Of a stretch of DNA of 43,021 nucleotides, positions 13,177 through 20,466 are shown in pieces. This DNA comes from Chthoniobacterales bacterium (GTDB lineage: Bacteria > Verrucomicrobiota > Verrucomicrobiia > Chthoniobacterales > JAATET01). The notes beneath the pieces are model-generated. The model was given only the letters and a program-made list of their open reading frames with translations, had not been told where the DNA came from and did not search any database. Both the position numbers and the translations under genes were made by a program. The stretch is taken from NCBI GenBank assembly GCA_015655545.1, contig JAATET010000113.1, positions 1-43,021 on the forward strand, in the 5' to 3' direction. The first letter of the stretch is position 1, and each line of letters starts with the position of its first letter.

Positions 13177-13282
13177 GGTCGCGTAACCCAATTGGAAGAG
13201 GCACGGCGTTGAGAACGCCGCCAGTGCTGGTTCCTGGATGGGCGGAGGGGCCCCATCCCCCTCCGATCAGCCGTGACTACCA
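13177..13282 (+). tRNA. tRNA-Leu(GAG) with T-loop insertion
   Basis: Acceptor GGTCGCG/CGTGACT, discriminator A, CCA encoded. The D-loop has a canonical AATTGG. Anticodon arm CGGCG-TTGAGAA-CGCCG. T-stem GCTGG/TCAGC (13226-13230, 13267-13271) holds TTC, then the insertion with A GGATGGG (13236), B CGGAGGG (13243), A' CCCATCC (13252), B' CCCTCCG (13259), then GA. The variable region is short, unusual for Leu. Confidence 0.75.
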
Positions 13283-13287
13283 TTTCC

Positions 13288-13359
13288 GAGTTCGAAGCTT
13301 TGAGAGCGAAGCAGCCGCCTTTTAAGCGGCCGAGCGGCGTGCAAGTCGCCGCGGACTCA
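13288..13359 (+). tRNA. tRNA-Lys(TTT)
   Basis: Acceptor GAGTTCG/CGGACTC, discriminator A, followed by CCC rather than CCA. D-arm GCTT-TGAGAGCG-AAGC. Anticodon arm GCCGC-CTTTTAA-GCGGC. T-arm GGCG-TGCAAGT-CGCC. Last gene of the array. Confidence 0.84.
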
Positions 13360-13432
13360 CCCAGCTTCACATGGCATTGATCGAGATTGCGCGTCTTTGG
13401 CCGGACATAGGTCCGAAGGAAAGATAAACTGG

Positions 13433-13675
13433 CTATTTACAGAGATCCTTCGCCGCGTCGGGCCAACTCGGAAATCGGAAATGGAATTTGTGATCGAGAA
13501 GCCGGCTTGGAGTGACGCGCCGGCTTTTGAGAATCAATTCGGTTTCTGTGTGCAGAGCGAACGCGCCGATCTCGAGCATCCATTTCGCAGCCGGCAATCC
13601 GAAGGGTATGCCCGCAGCCTTGCGCAGTGCCCGCATGCCCACGTGCCCGCCTCCGCCTGGGAGAACAATTTTCAT
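13433..13675 (-). pseudogene. Internally deleted SDR epimerase (TIGR01777/YfcH-like)
   Basis: The 80-residue frame joins an N-terminal MKIVLPGGGGHVG (NAD-binding start of a short-chain epimerase) directly to a C-terminal segment MRALRKAAGIPFGLPAAKWMLEIGAFAL ... FRFPSWPDAAKDLC, which is the end of TIGR01777-type epimerases (normally ~300 residues). Roughly 200 residues are missing in frame. The ATG overlaps the stop of the membrane protein upstream (ATGA), so it once formed an operon with it. It ends 70 nt from the tRNA array; the deletion may be linked to that boundary. Confidence 0.75.
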
Positions 13676-14667
13676 GGCTTGGTCTCCGCGAGGTCGCCCG
13701 ATTTGCCTTCCGCAGAACGCTTGATCTGCTCGAGCACGCGCAGGTGGATCGTGTGGATGATGACATCCGAGAATTGGTGCCAATACCAATCCGGCGTGAT
13801 GCGCTGGAAATACCAGGTCGTTCCCTCGAGCACGGTCTTTCCATTCTCTTCCCGTAGCGAGAAGCGGCCATGGCGCGAAACGAACGTGTCATGAAGGTGA
13901 GGGGTGTCGATACGTCCGTAGGGGCTAAATTCCTTCATCGGCAGAGGATTCTCCGAGACGTCGAACTCCAGACGATGCGGCGGCTGCCATATGGTGATCG
14001 GCTCGACGAACGGACCGGTCGAAAAAATGCAGTGGCGAATGGCACCCACGCCCCGGCCATAAATTTTCTCCTGAATCGGGTAGGCGATCCCGAGGCGGAA
14101 GATGCCGGTGGGCGGAGCGGTGATCCGATCGAAGGCAATGACTTCGTTCCACACCTTCTGGATTGGCGCATCAATGACCAGCGAGGAGGTGACCTCTCGC
14201 ATCGGCGGTTGAAGCGGATGGGCCTGCTCGAAGCCCAAAAACGCCGGGAAGGTCATCAGGATGAGCAGCGAAACCACGCTTCCCGAGCGGGCTGAGAGCT
14301 TGGCAGCGAGCGCATATCCGAAGGCCGAACCGGGCAAAGCGAGGAGCACGGCCAGGGGAAGGGCCATGATCAGGCAGATCAAGCCGTCCACCGCAAAGAG
14401 GAGAATGAGTCCTCCGAGCGCGAGAATTGAAAGCAGCGCAAAGCCATAGCTTGTGCCCCAGCCAACGTGATCGAAGCGGCGCAGAAGGAAGGCCGAGAGG
14501 AACGAGACGACGACGGGCAGGGCCAGAAAGAGCGTCCATCCATACGAAGCAAAGCAGTGCACCGCTGCGTAAACGCCAATCAGCCCGAGGCCCGCAGGCA
14601 CAAGGATCGCGAGCAATCCGAGCGCCCACCGGGGAATAAGGTTCTGATTTGTCCTCATGACGATCAA
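13672..14667 (-). CDS. Membrane protein with C-terminal SRPBCC (polyketide cyclase-like) domain
   Basis: 331 residues. About five membrane helices fill residues 12-155 (for example WALGLLAILVPAGLGLIGVYAA). After that a soluble domain begins SSLVIDAPIQKVWNEVIAF and ends in GTTWYFQRITPDWYWHQFSDVIIHTIHLRVLEQIKR, a START/SRPBCC fold for binding hydrophobic ligands. The ligand is unknown. The TTG start overlaps the upstream stop (TTGA); ATG at 14658 is the alternative. It is the second gene of an operon with 14664-15038 and the damaged epimerase. Confidence 0.75.
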   Translation of the reverse strand: MIVMRTNQNLIPRWALGLLAILVPAGLGLIGVYAAVHCFASYGWTLFLALPVVVSFLSAFLLRRFDHVGWGTSYGFALLSILALGGLILLFAVDGLICLIMALPLAVLLALPGSAFGYALAAKLSARSGSVVSLLILMTFPAFLGFEQAHPLQPPMREVTSSLVIDAPIQKVWNEVIAFDRITAPPTGIFRLGIAYPIQEKIYGRGVGAIRHCIFSTGPFVEPITIWQPPHRLEFDVSENPLPMKEFSPYGRIDTPHLHDTFVSRHGRFSLREENGKTVLEGTTWYFQRITPDWYWHQFSDVIIHTIHLRVLEQIKRSAEGKSGDLAETKP

Positions 14668-15038
14668 GGGTAAGGAACTGGCTCCGACATCCGGACCACG
14701 CTCCGGCGGCGCAGCTTCGTGAAGACCAGGAGATTGAAGAAGTGCATGGCGCCAAGCACGAGGAGAACGACGCCCATTTTGCCACTCAAGGCTTCGAAAA
14801 CTTCCTGCGGCGTGTCGACGGCAATCCCCAGCTTCAGGAAACGCGACACGAATCCCAGGTTGATGAGGTAAAAGCCGACCACCAGCAGGTGATTCACGCT
14901 GTCGGCCAGGGGCTCATTCTGGTGAAAGCAATCGACGAGAAAGATCCGGCCGTTTTGCGACAGGGTGCGGGCCACCCAGATGGTAAGACCGATGCTCAGG
15001 ATCAGATAGAGGCTGTAGGTGAGGACGATGTAGTTCAT
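14664..15038 (-). CDS. Small membrane protein of unknown function
   Basis: 124 residues with three hydrophobic segments (YIVLTYSLYLILSIGLTIWVA, LLVVGFYLINLGFVSRFL, VVLLVLGAMHFFNLLVFTKL) and the stretch TLSQNGRIFLVDCFHQNEPLADSVNHLL between the first two. I do not recognise the family. It leads the operon with the SRPBCC protein and lies 57 nt downstream of the GbsR-type regulator gene, so it may be its regulatory target. Confidence 0.7.
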   Translation of the reverse strand: MNYIVLTYSLYLILSIGLTIWVARTLSQNGRIFLVDCFHQNEPLADSVNHLLVVGFYLINLGFVSRFLKLGIAVDTPQEVFEALSGKMGVVLLVLGAMHFFNLLVFTKLRRRSVVRMSEPVPYP

Positions 15039-15095
15039 TATTTTGTATGGTTGTTATGATAGTTTCAGGAAATATCGAAAGTTATCGGCAAAATT

Positions 15096-15623
15096 TTAGG
15101 TGCAGAGTTTGAAAGCGAGCTTCATGACCTTGTTCTGCTCGGAGGCGGCCACCGATTCCATGACGCGCTCGCCGATCTTCAGAAAGTCCAGAAGGGCTTG
15201 AATCTGGGCTGAAAACTCTTTCGCTTCCGGGGTCTTGAGCACCTTGGTTTTCTCGCCGCACTTCCGGAGCACATCCATGGCGGGGGAGATCTCCCGACGT
15301 TTGCGTTCGCGGGTGATGATGCAGAACATCTTCCAGACGTCCTTCTCGGCCTCGAAATATTCCTTTCGCTCGCCCTTGCGCAGCACCGACCGGACGAGAC
15401 CCCAGCCTACCAGGTCGCGCAGGTTGGTATTGGCATTGCCGCGGCTGATCTGGAGATCCTCCATGATCTCGTCCGTGCTGAGCGGCTTGGAACTGGTCAT
15501 GAGGAGAGCGTGAATCTGGGCCATCGTGCGATTGATGCCCCAGGCATTGCCGATCGTTCCCCACTGCGAGACAAACTCTTCACGAGCTTCGCGCAGGGCA
15601 TTCGGTGCTTCTTCGTTTTCCAT
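15096..15623 (-). CDS. GbsR/MarR-family transcriptional regulator
   Basis: 175 residues from the chosen ATG (MENEEAPNALREAREEFVSQWG). The winged HTH is visible in INRTMAQIHALLMTSSKPLSTDEIMEDLQISRGNANTNLRDLVGWGLV, typical of GbsR-like repressors, followed by a wing (RSVLRKGERKEYFEAEKDVWKM). An upstream start at 15653 would place the operator inside the coding region, and the promoter below would give a transcript starting near 15623, so the shorter form is preferred. It probably represses itself and perhaps the membrane genes downstream. Confidence 0.87.
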   Translation of the reverse strand: MENEEAPNALREAREEFVSQWGTIGNAWGINRTMAQIHALLMTSSKPLSTDEIMEDLQISRGNANTNLRDLVGWGLVRSVLRKGERKEYFEAEKDVWKMFCIITRERKRREISPAMDVLRKCGEKTKVLKTPEAKEFSAQIQALLDFLKIGERVMESVAASEQNKVMKLAFKLCT

Positions 15624-15660
15624 ACTTTCAGTAAATACTGAAAGTCCAGTCATTCGTCAA
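15624..15660 (-). promoter_or_regulatory. Promoter overlapped by an operator dyad, GbsR-type regulator gene
   Basis: Reading the minus strand, TTGACG, a 17-nt spacer and TATTTA form a good sigma-70 promoter. The dyad ACTTTCAGTA-AA-TACTGAAAGT (15624-15645) covers the -10 box and ends at the ATG. The predicted transcript would start within a few nt of the ATG, so it would be leaderless or nearly so. A regulator bound to the dyad would block RNA polymerase. Confidence 0.75.
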
Positions 15661-15834
15661 TACAAATTCGTTTATCGTTCAGCGCATTTTGGAGCCGGAG
15701 ACGAGTTGACGTTGTCACACAAATTTGCGGGCCTCATCGACTAGCGGGTGCTCGAAGGCACTCGCATAGGCATTGGAGCGTGGCAGCTATGAGGCCGAAA
15801 CCGAGAGGCTGCGGTTTGATGCCAATTTCTGATT

Positions 15835-15866
15835 TTGACATCAGTGTTCATTCACCGTATAGGTGA
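15835..15866 (+). promoter_or_regulatory. Promoter and operator of the RHH-Fic operon
   Basis: TTGACA, a 17-nt spacer and TATAGG are close to consensus. The -10 box sits inside the dyad TCACC-GTATA-GGTGA (15852-15866), a likely antitoxin operator. The expected start of transcription coincides with the ATG at 15870, implying a leaderless message. Confidence 0.78.
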
Positions 15867-15869
15867 TCC

Positions 15870-16205
15870 ATGGCAACGGTCAAAGCCTCCACCCATCGGC
15901 TTGATTCCGACGTTCAAGAAAGCCTTGATCGGCTGAGTGAATTTCTGGGGACGCCGAAAAACAAGCTCTTTAACGAAGCGGTCCGGTTGTATGTCGAGCA
16001 GCGCAGCCTCCAGCTGGAACAGGAGTTGGAGTCGACCTTGAAGTCGCTGCGCAGCTACCGAAAAAAGGATCGCCGCTTTGCGGACGCCATCGCGGATTTT
16101 GTGAATGCAGAAGCCGAGTTTGGCAACCGGGATGGTCTCGAGGGCCGGTTGAGCGGTGAACTCGGTCCGGTGCAGTCGGCTGTTCAGGATCTCCTGCATG
16201 CCTGA
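15870..16205 (+). CDS. Ribbon-helix-helix-type antitoxin partner of Fic
   Basis: 111 residues. The N-terminal ~45 residues (STHRLDSDVQESLDRLSEFLGTPKNKLFNEAVRLYVEQR) match the RHH DNA-binding pattern; a helical, charged linker (LQLEQELESTLKSLRSYRKKDRRFADAI) follows. I do not see the Fic inhibitory motif [ST]xxxE[GN] in it, so if it is an antitoxin it may act differently. It overlaps the Fic gene by 8 nt. Confidence 0.72.
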   Translation: MATVKASTHRLDSDVQESLDRLSEFLGTPKNKLFNEAVRLYVEQRSLQLEQELESTLKSLRSYRKKDRRFADAIADFVNAEAEFGNRDGLEGRLSGELGPVQSAVQDLLHA

Positions 16206-16803
16206 CTGGGACGAGGACAGTCCGCAGCTTCGCCGCAATCTTCTGGCCCTGCTTCAGCGCATTCGCGACGAAGCCGAGACGCGAGTCGAGTTTAGTCTTC
16301 GCATGGTCCGCGAATGGCAGGCCGCCGTCATGGAGGGATTGACGGTGCCGGATCCGGCAATGGTGGGATATTTTCGGGGTGAGCGGGGGCTCAAAGGCCT
16401 TGAAGTGAGTATTGGAGGGAATCCCGGGACGCCCTCAGCCGAGGTGCCTCATGACGTTCGCGCATTCGAGCGGACGCTCAAACGCGTTCTCGCCAAACTT
16501 GATGGGCTGATTTCTACAGGCAGTGAACTCGACACGGATCAATTGGCCGCGGTTCTCGAAGTGTGCGCCTGGACGCACGCCCGGTGGATCCAAATTCACC
16601 CTTTCGCCAATGGAAATGGCCGGACGGCGCGGCTCCTGGCTAACAGCATTGCCATGCGCTACGGCCTTCCGCCGTTTGTCCGACTTCGTCCCCGGCCCAA
16701 TCACGGCTATGAAGCGGCCGGCCAGGCAGCCATGAGCGGAAACTGGCGGCCAATGGCGGCGGCTTTTCACCGGATGCTGAACGCAACGGTGAATGGAACG
16801 TAG
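16198..16803 (+). CDS. Fic-domain AMP-transferase-like toxin
   Basis: 201 residues. The Fic motif [12 protein letters not shown] (consensus HxFx[DE]GNGRxxR) is present around residues 137-148, with N in place of the acidic residue that normally binds Mg. Upstream [31 protein letters not shown] resembles the beta-hairpin flap of bacterial Fic proteins. Fic toxins transfer AMP or phosphate from nucleotides to proteins such as gyrase or EF-Tu. The start ATG overlaps the antitoxin stop. The D/E to N change may lower or change activity; this is inference. Confidence 0.88.
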   Translation: MPDWDEDSPQLRRNLLALLQRIRDEAETRVEFSLRMVREWQAAVMEGLTVPDPAMVGYFRGERGLKGLEVSIGGNPGTPSAEVPHDVRAFERTLKRVLAKLDGLISTGSELDTDQLAAVLEVCAWTHARWIQIHPFANGNGRTARLLANSIAMRYGLPPFVRLRPRPNHGYEAAGQAAMSGNWRPMAAAFHRMLNATVNGT

Positions 16804-16922
16804 CGGTTTCGGGGAAATTGACCTGCATGCCTCCAGCGACGGCTGCATTCTCATGCCGTTGCTCAGGCCTGATCTGAAAGGGCCTACGGGCCGTAGTCGA
16901 TGGAAAGGCGGAAACTCACTCT

Positions 16923-17161
16923 CTAAAAGTAGTGGTCGCGCAGTGCGCCATCGTGCCGGCCGGAACGCAGGCAACAGTTCTTGAAATTTACGACCGGATC
17001 CGCACGGGCAGGGATCTTGCCGACCGAGCTTTTCGATCAGTTCTTTATTGCCGTGAACAACGCGGTCGCCGCGTTTGACGTGGGTCTCGGATGGGAATCC
17101 TTTTCGACGCTTACTCGTGCGTTCGAAAAAAGGAGCCGTCTTCTTTGATGTGCTTTGCCAT
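16923..17161 (-). pseudogene. SEC-C zinc-motif protein broken by two frameshifts
   Basis: Reading three frames in turn gives one continuous small protein: [12 protein letters not shown], then [20 protein letters not shown] ... [16 protein letters not shown], then [32 protein letters not shown] is the SEC-C zinc-binding motif found at the end of SecA and in stand-alone proteins. The first break is in a run of six T (minus strand), the second just after AAATTT. Either the gene is dead or the sequence has indel errors. Confidence 0.7.
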
Positions 17162-17289
17162 ACAGCCTCCTTGGTGGGTGAGAGAAGGGACATTAAACAA
17201 GCTCCTGACGAAATCGAGCAGAATCACCGTGGAGCAGGCAGCGCCGGAAATGGATCAAACGAGAGGCGGTCAACTTCCTCCATCGCAAA

Positions 17290-17949
17290 TCAGATTTTCG
17301 GCAATTTCGCGATTTCAACCGAAAGACGCTCCCATTCCGGCTTGGTATAGAGTTGATTTCGGCGAAGTTGCCACAGCGAGTAGTGGCGATGTGAAAAAAT
17401 GGCGACATCGAGGATGACACCCCAAATCCAAACTGCCACTTGGGCGACACGGAGGACTTCGACCCACAGCGTGAGGCACAAGAATCGAACGAGGGATACG
17501 ATGGATGGGACGACGAGGAGAGCCACGAGTAGTAAATACATACAAAGCCAGAAGTGTTTTTGCCGCTCGGCGGGTTGGCGACAGCCGTCCCGAATGCGCC
17601 TGGCGAGCGCGGTGGATACCTTCCGTCGCCGTTCCTTCCCCGGCGGATCTTCCGCAACGATCGAGATGTCTGGTTTCTCCGGCTCGGGAAAATCGATTTC
17701 GTCGCCAGTCCACTCGTCGATAATGGGGGTGTCGTCGGCTTCGTCGTCGGTATCGGAAATATCGCCGGCTTGGCTGACTTCCTTCACTCGAACGGGATCG
17801 CCGTCGAAAGCTTTATCCGCAAACAGAGCAGTGACGTTTCGAAAATCCATGATCGTGAAGTAGAACTTTCCGAAGTCTTCATTGATGCGGGTGCCACGCC
17901 CGATGATCTGATAGCAGGCCCTGTGATTTAAGCGCCGCCAATCGATCAA
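17290..17949 (-). pseudogene. HsdR (type I restriction) fragment joined to a membrane-protein reading frame
   Basis: Residues 13-110 ([32 protein letters not shown] ... DFPEPEKP) match the motif VI helicase region of type I restriction R subunits, including QIIGRGTR. Nothing of the nuclease or helicase motifs I-V precedes it, and no HsdS or HsdM is nearby. After ~residue 115 the frame continues into an unrelated hydrophobic segment ([23 protein letters not shown]). This is a relic of a restriction locus fused by deletion to other sequence. Confidence 0.65.
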
Positions 17950-18128
17950 GCTCGGCCGTGGTTACCCGATTGCTTTTACGGAAATTTGCGCCTTTCGGTT
18001 AAGCAGACATATGCGGATATTTGGGATTTTGAGTCAGGAGACTCTTGAGAAGAGGGGAGTTCCTGTGACCCAAATAGGAAGGATTGGCTATTGCGACAAA
18101 TTTGAAAAAAGAGAATGACATTTCACAA

Positions 18129-18392
18129 ATGGAACCTTTCCCGCCTGCCGCACCTGCGCCCGAACCGATCGTCCGGCCCTTTAATCGTCTGTCTTTGCGT
18201 CCCGTGACCGCGAAGGAACTCCAAATTCTCCGTTTGATTGGCCAGAATCTGCGGAATAAGCAGATCAGCATTGAGGCCCAGATCGCGCAAAATACCGTGA
18301 AAGTGCATCTGCGCCGAATCTTCCAGAAGCTTGGGGTGTCCAACCGTGCCGATGCGGCTGCGGTTGCCCGGCAGCGCGGACTGATCGAGTAA
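18129..18392 (+). CDS. Stand-alone LuxR/FixJ-type HTH protein
   Basis: 87 residues. After a short Pro-rich start (MEPFPPAAPAPEP) it is a single GerE-type HTH (VTAKELQILRLIGQNLRNKQ ... NTVKVHLRRIFQKLGVSNRADAAA). There is no receiver or sensor domain, so it resembles small GerE-like regulators. A longer form could start at a TTG at 18084, next to AGGAAGG. Its target is unknown; flanking sequence is degraded on one side. Confidence 0.75.
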   Translation: MEPFPPAAPAPEPIVRPFNRLSLRPVTAKELQILRLIGQNLRNKQISIEAQIAQNTVKVHLRRIFQKLGVSNRADAAAVARQRGLIE

Positions 18393-18454
18393 CTCGGTTC
18401 CGTTCCCGAGCCACTTTGGCCAACGACGAAAACACTGCCGATGAATACCGGCGG

Positions 18455-18577
18455 TCAGTGGACCGAGCCGTCGGTGGACACTCCGGCGACGGGCGTAACG
18501 ACGGCAGCATGCGTGGCGCATCCCGCGACTCCAGACACGAGGCCGACAACGGCGGATAGCAGACATAATGTTTTCAT
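18455..18577 (-). CDS. Very small lipoprotein
   Basis: 40 residues: MKTLCLLSAVVGLVSGVAGC is a lipoprotein signal with lipobox VAGC, followed by about 20 residues. AGAAG lies about 4 nt upstream of the ATG, a reasonable ribosome-binding site. It follows the TIGR03943 gene on the same strand by 81 nt. Too short to assign a role; could be the remnant of a longer lipoprotein. Confidence 0.5.
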   Translation of the reverse strand: MKTLCLLSAVVGLVSGVAGCATHAAVVTPVAGVSTDGSVH

Positions 18578-18658
18578 ACATCTTCTGATCACTGCGGAGC
18601 GTCGAGATGGATGGGCTCCTCGATTGCCTCACCGGGCCGGTTGTTCCTTCGCCGATTT

Positions 18659-19525
18659 TTAGTAAAGATATGTGTCTTCCGGCGGGTCGGTCTTTTCGAC
18701 CTTCGCGTTTTCGATAAGCGGCCGGCGCTGGCCGCCGATCACCGGGAAAGTGGCCTTGCCGGAAATCCTCACCCACGTCATCTCGGGCAGGCCCGGCTTT
18801 TCGCCGGGATGGATCGGTAGCGCGATCGGCTGCACGTCCGCGGCGCAGCAGGTCATGAACATGCGCACGAGATCGTAGCGGTCGCCCTTCGGGTTGTTTT
18901 CCTTCGCGGGCATCAGCTGGCCGATCACTTCGACCTGCTTGTCTTCGAAAGTCGAACGCATGTCCGGGAGCTGCGCCGCGTAGAGGAAGTCGATCACCTC
19001 GGCTTTGATTTCGCCCTTGTTGTTTTTGACCACCTCCGGCTGGTCTCCGCTCTCGCCATCGTTGACGGCTGGCGCGGAGGAGTTCGCGGAGTTTGCCGCA
19101 TCGGCGGAGGGATCGTTCGTTGGCAGGGCGGCATCGGGGGGGGAGGACGCAGCGCTTTGCGGCGGGCCGCCAGGGAGCTGGGCGACATCTTCGACGTAGT
19201 TGCGATTCATCACGGTGGTCGCGCCGAATTCGCCCGTGGAGTTTGCCAGCGCCACGAACAACGGAACGACCAGCAACAACGCGCCGAGGATTTGTTTTAC
19301 CACCGATCCGGAGGAGATCGTTCCATGTCCCGCGCCGCCGCTGCTTGGCGCGAGCAGCACGAGCACCGCGAGCAGGACGAGCGCGCAGCCGCAGACGGCC
19401 GTGAACGGCTGGAACGTCGGATGGAGATACGAAGCGACGCGGCCGCTGAAATAAATGGCGCAAAGCACGGAGCCCCAGATCATGAGGATTCCGGCGGAGA
19501 TCAGGCGATTCAGGATGGAGGTCAT
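18659..19525 (-). CDS. TIGR03943-family protein (DUF1980), partner of a DUF318 permease
   Basis: 288 residues. Two or three N-terminal membrane helices, then a low-complexity Ala/Ser/Pro linker, then a soluble domain with EVIDFLYAAQLPDMRSTFEDKQVEVIGQLMP, RMFMTCCAADVQPIALPI and WVRISGKATFPVIGG, matching the TIGR03943 family (B. subtilis YcgQ). The CC pair in MTCCAAD may bind metal. The start overlaps the permease stop (ATGA). In known genomes the two occur together; a role in zinc handling is inferred from neighbours. Confidence 0.88.
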   Translation of the reverse strand: MTSILNRLISAGILMIWGSVLCAIYFSGRVASYLHPTFQPFTAVCGCALVLLAVLVLLAPSSGGAGHGTISSGSVVKQILGALLLVVPLFVALANSTGEFGATTVMNRNYVEDVAQLPGGPPQSAASSPPDAALPTNDPSADAANSANSSAPAVNDGESGDQPEVVKNNKGEIKAEVIDFLYAAQLPDMRSTFEDKQVEVIGQLMPAKENNPKGDRYDLVRMFMTCCAADVQPIALPIHPGEKPGLPEMTWVRISGKATFPVIGGQRRPLIENAKVEKTDPPEDTYLY

Positions 19526-20463
19526 AGCGGGTTGGACGTGTGCGCGAGGATGACTTGCAGCCGGACGCAGATTAAACCGATGAGGACGAAGAGTCCAATC
19601 ACCAGGCCGAGGATGAAGCGCTTACGGAAAACGGCGGAGTAGATGAAGATGAGCTTGAGATCGACCATGGGGCCGAAGACCAGGAAGGCGAGCTTCGCCA
19701 CGGTCGGGAACAATGTGAATGTCGCCGCGATGAAGGCGTCCGTCGTGCTGCAGACGGACAGCACCGAAGCGAGCCCCATCAGCGACGCGGTGGCCAGCCA
19801 GTCGTTCATGGCCAGCGGCAGGATGATTTCCTGGTTCACCGCGGTGTTGAAGGTCGCGGCGATCATCGCGCCGAGCACGAAGTAAACGGCCATGCCGAGG
19901 AAATCGCCGACGCAGACCTCGAGCGCGCCCCAAAGGCGGCTTCCGATTCCGCCGCCGGGCGAGTGGCCGGAGAGGCTTTGCGGCTGCGCGATGTCCGCAA
20001 GGATGCCGCTTCGCAGCACGTGGCGGATCGGGAGATTGTGCACCGCGAAGCCGACGATCACCGCCACGACGAAACCGATGCCGAGACGAAAGATCGTGAC
20101 CTCGAGCGGCGCCTGCCCGCGAAACGCCGCATACGTGCTCAGCGCGACGATGGGGTTCACGATCGGCGCGGCGAGCATGTAGGTGATGGCGTTCGACGGC
20201 GGCAGGCCTTTCGCCATCAGGCGGCGGATCACCGGAACGACGCCGCATTCGCACATCGGAAAAATGATGCCGAGCAATCCGCTGACGATCGCGCCGACGT
20301 AGGGATTGCGCGGCAGCAGGCGCGTCATCAGCCGCGCCGGCAGGAATTGATCGATCAGGCCGGAGATGATCGTGCCGAGCAGCAGGAAGGGCAGGCCCTC
20401 GAGCAGGATGCCGAGGAACGCGAGGCTGAAATCCGGAAAGCTGAAGGTGAAAAATCCGCCCAT
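19522..20463 (-). CDS. DUF318/UPF0718 permease
   Basis: 313 residues with about eight membrane helices. It has the family motifs FPMCECGVVPVIRRLMAKGLP (Cys-containing first half) and SVCSTTDAFIAATF (second half), as in YcgR and ArsP-like permeases. ArsP exports organoarsenicals; other members are linked to zinc. It starts 3 nt after the COG0523 GTPase stop and overlaps the TIGR03943 gene, forming one operon downstream of zur. A metal-related transport role is inferred from context. Confidence 0.88.
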   Translation of the reverse strand: MGGFFTFSFPDFSLAFLGILLEGLPFLLLGTIISGLIDQFLPARLMTRLLPRNPYVGAIVSGLLGIIFPMCECGVVPVIRRLMAKGLPPSNAITYMLAAPIVNPIVALSTYAAFRGQAPLEVTIFRLGIGFVVAVIVGFAVHNLPIRHVLRSGILADIAQPQSLSGHSPGGGIGSRLWGALEVCVGDFLGMAVYFVLGAMIAATFNTAVNQEIILPLAMNDWLATASLMGLASVLSVCSTTDAFIAATFTLFPTVAKLAFLVFGPMVDLKLIFIYSAVFRKRFILGLVIGLFVLIGLICVRLQVILAHTSNPL

Positions 20464-20466
20464 CGA

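Larger units (their letters stand above)
9943..13359 (+). other. Array of 24 mostly non-canonical tRNA genes
   Basis: All 24 genes are on the plus strand. In the dense runs the spacers are only a few to some 25 nt, typically starting TTT after the encoded CCA; the array is interrupted by a PIN toxin-antitoxin pair (11065-11714) and a zeta-toxin remnant (12459-12908). Anticodons read by hand in order: GCC, CCA, CAT, TGC, CAT (initiator-like), GTA, GTC, TGG, TCT, GTT, TGA, CTC, TAC, GAT, GAA, TCC, GCG, GTG, GCA, CTT, GCT, TTC, GAG, TTT. That is 18 amino acids; Thr and Gln were not found. Only Met, Ser(TGA) and Leu have the usual D-loop GG and T-loop TT. Confidence 0.88.

Noticed and set aside
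10000-13265. The three T-loop insertions as copies of one transposable repeat
   Set aside because: Their sequences differ at many positions while both complementarities are kept, and no target-site duplication is seen.
9943-13359. CRISPR-like array because of regular CCATTTT words at short intervals
   Set aside because: The spacing is set by tRNA length, units differ in sequence, and each unit folds as a tRNA; no cas gene is present.
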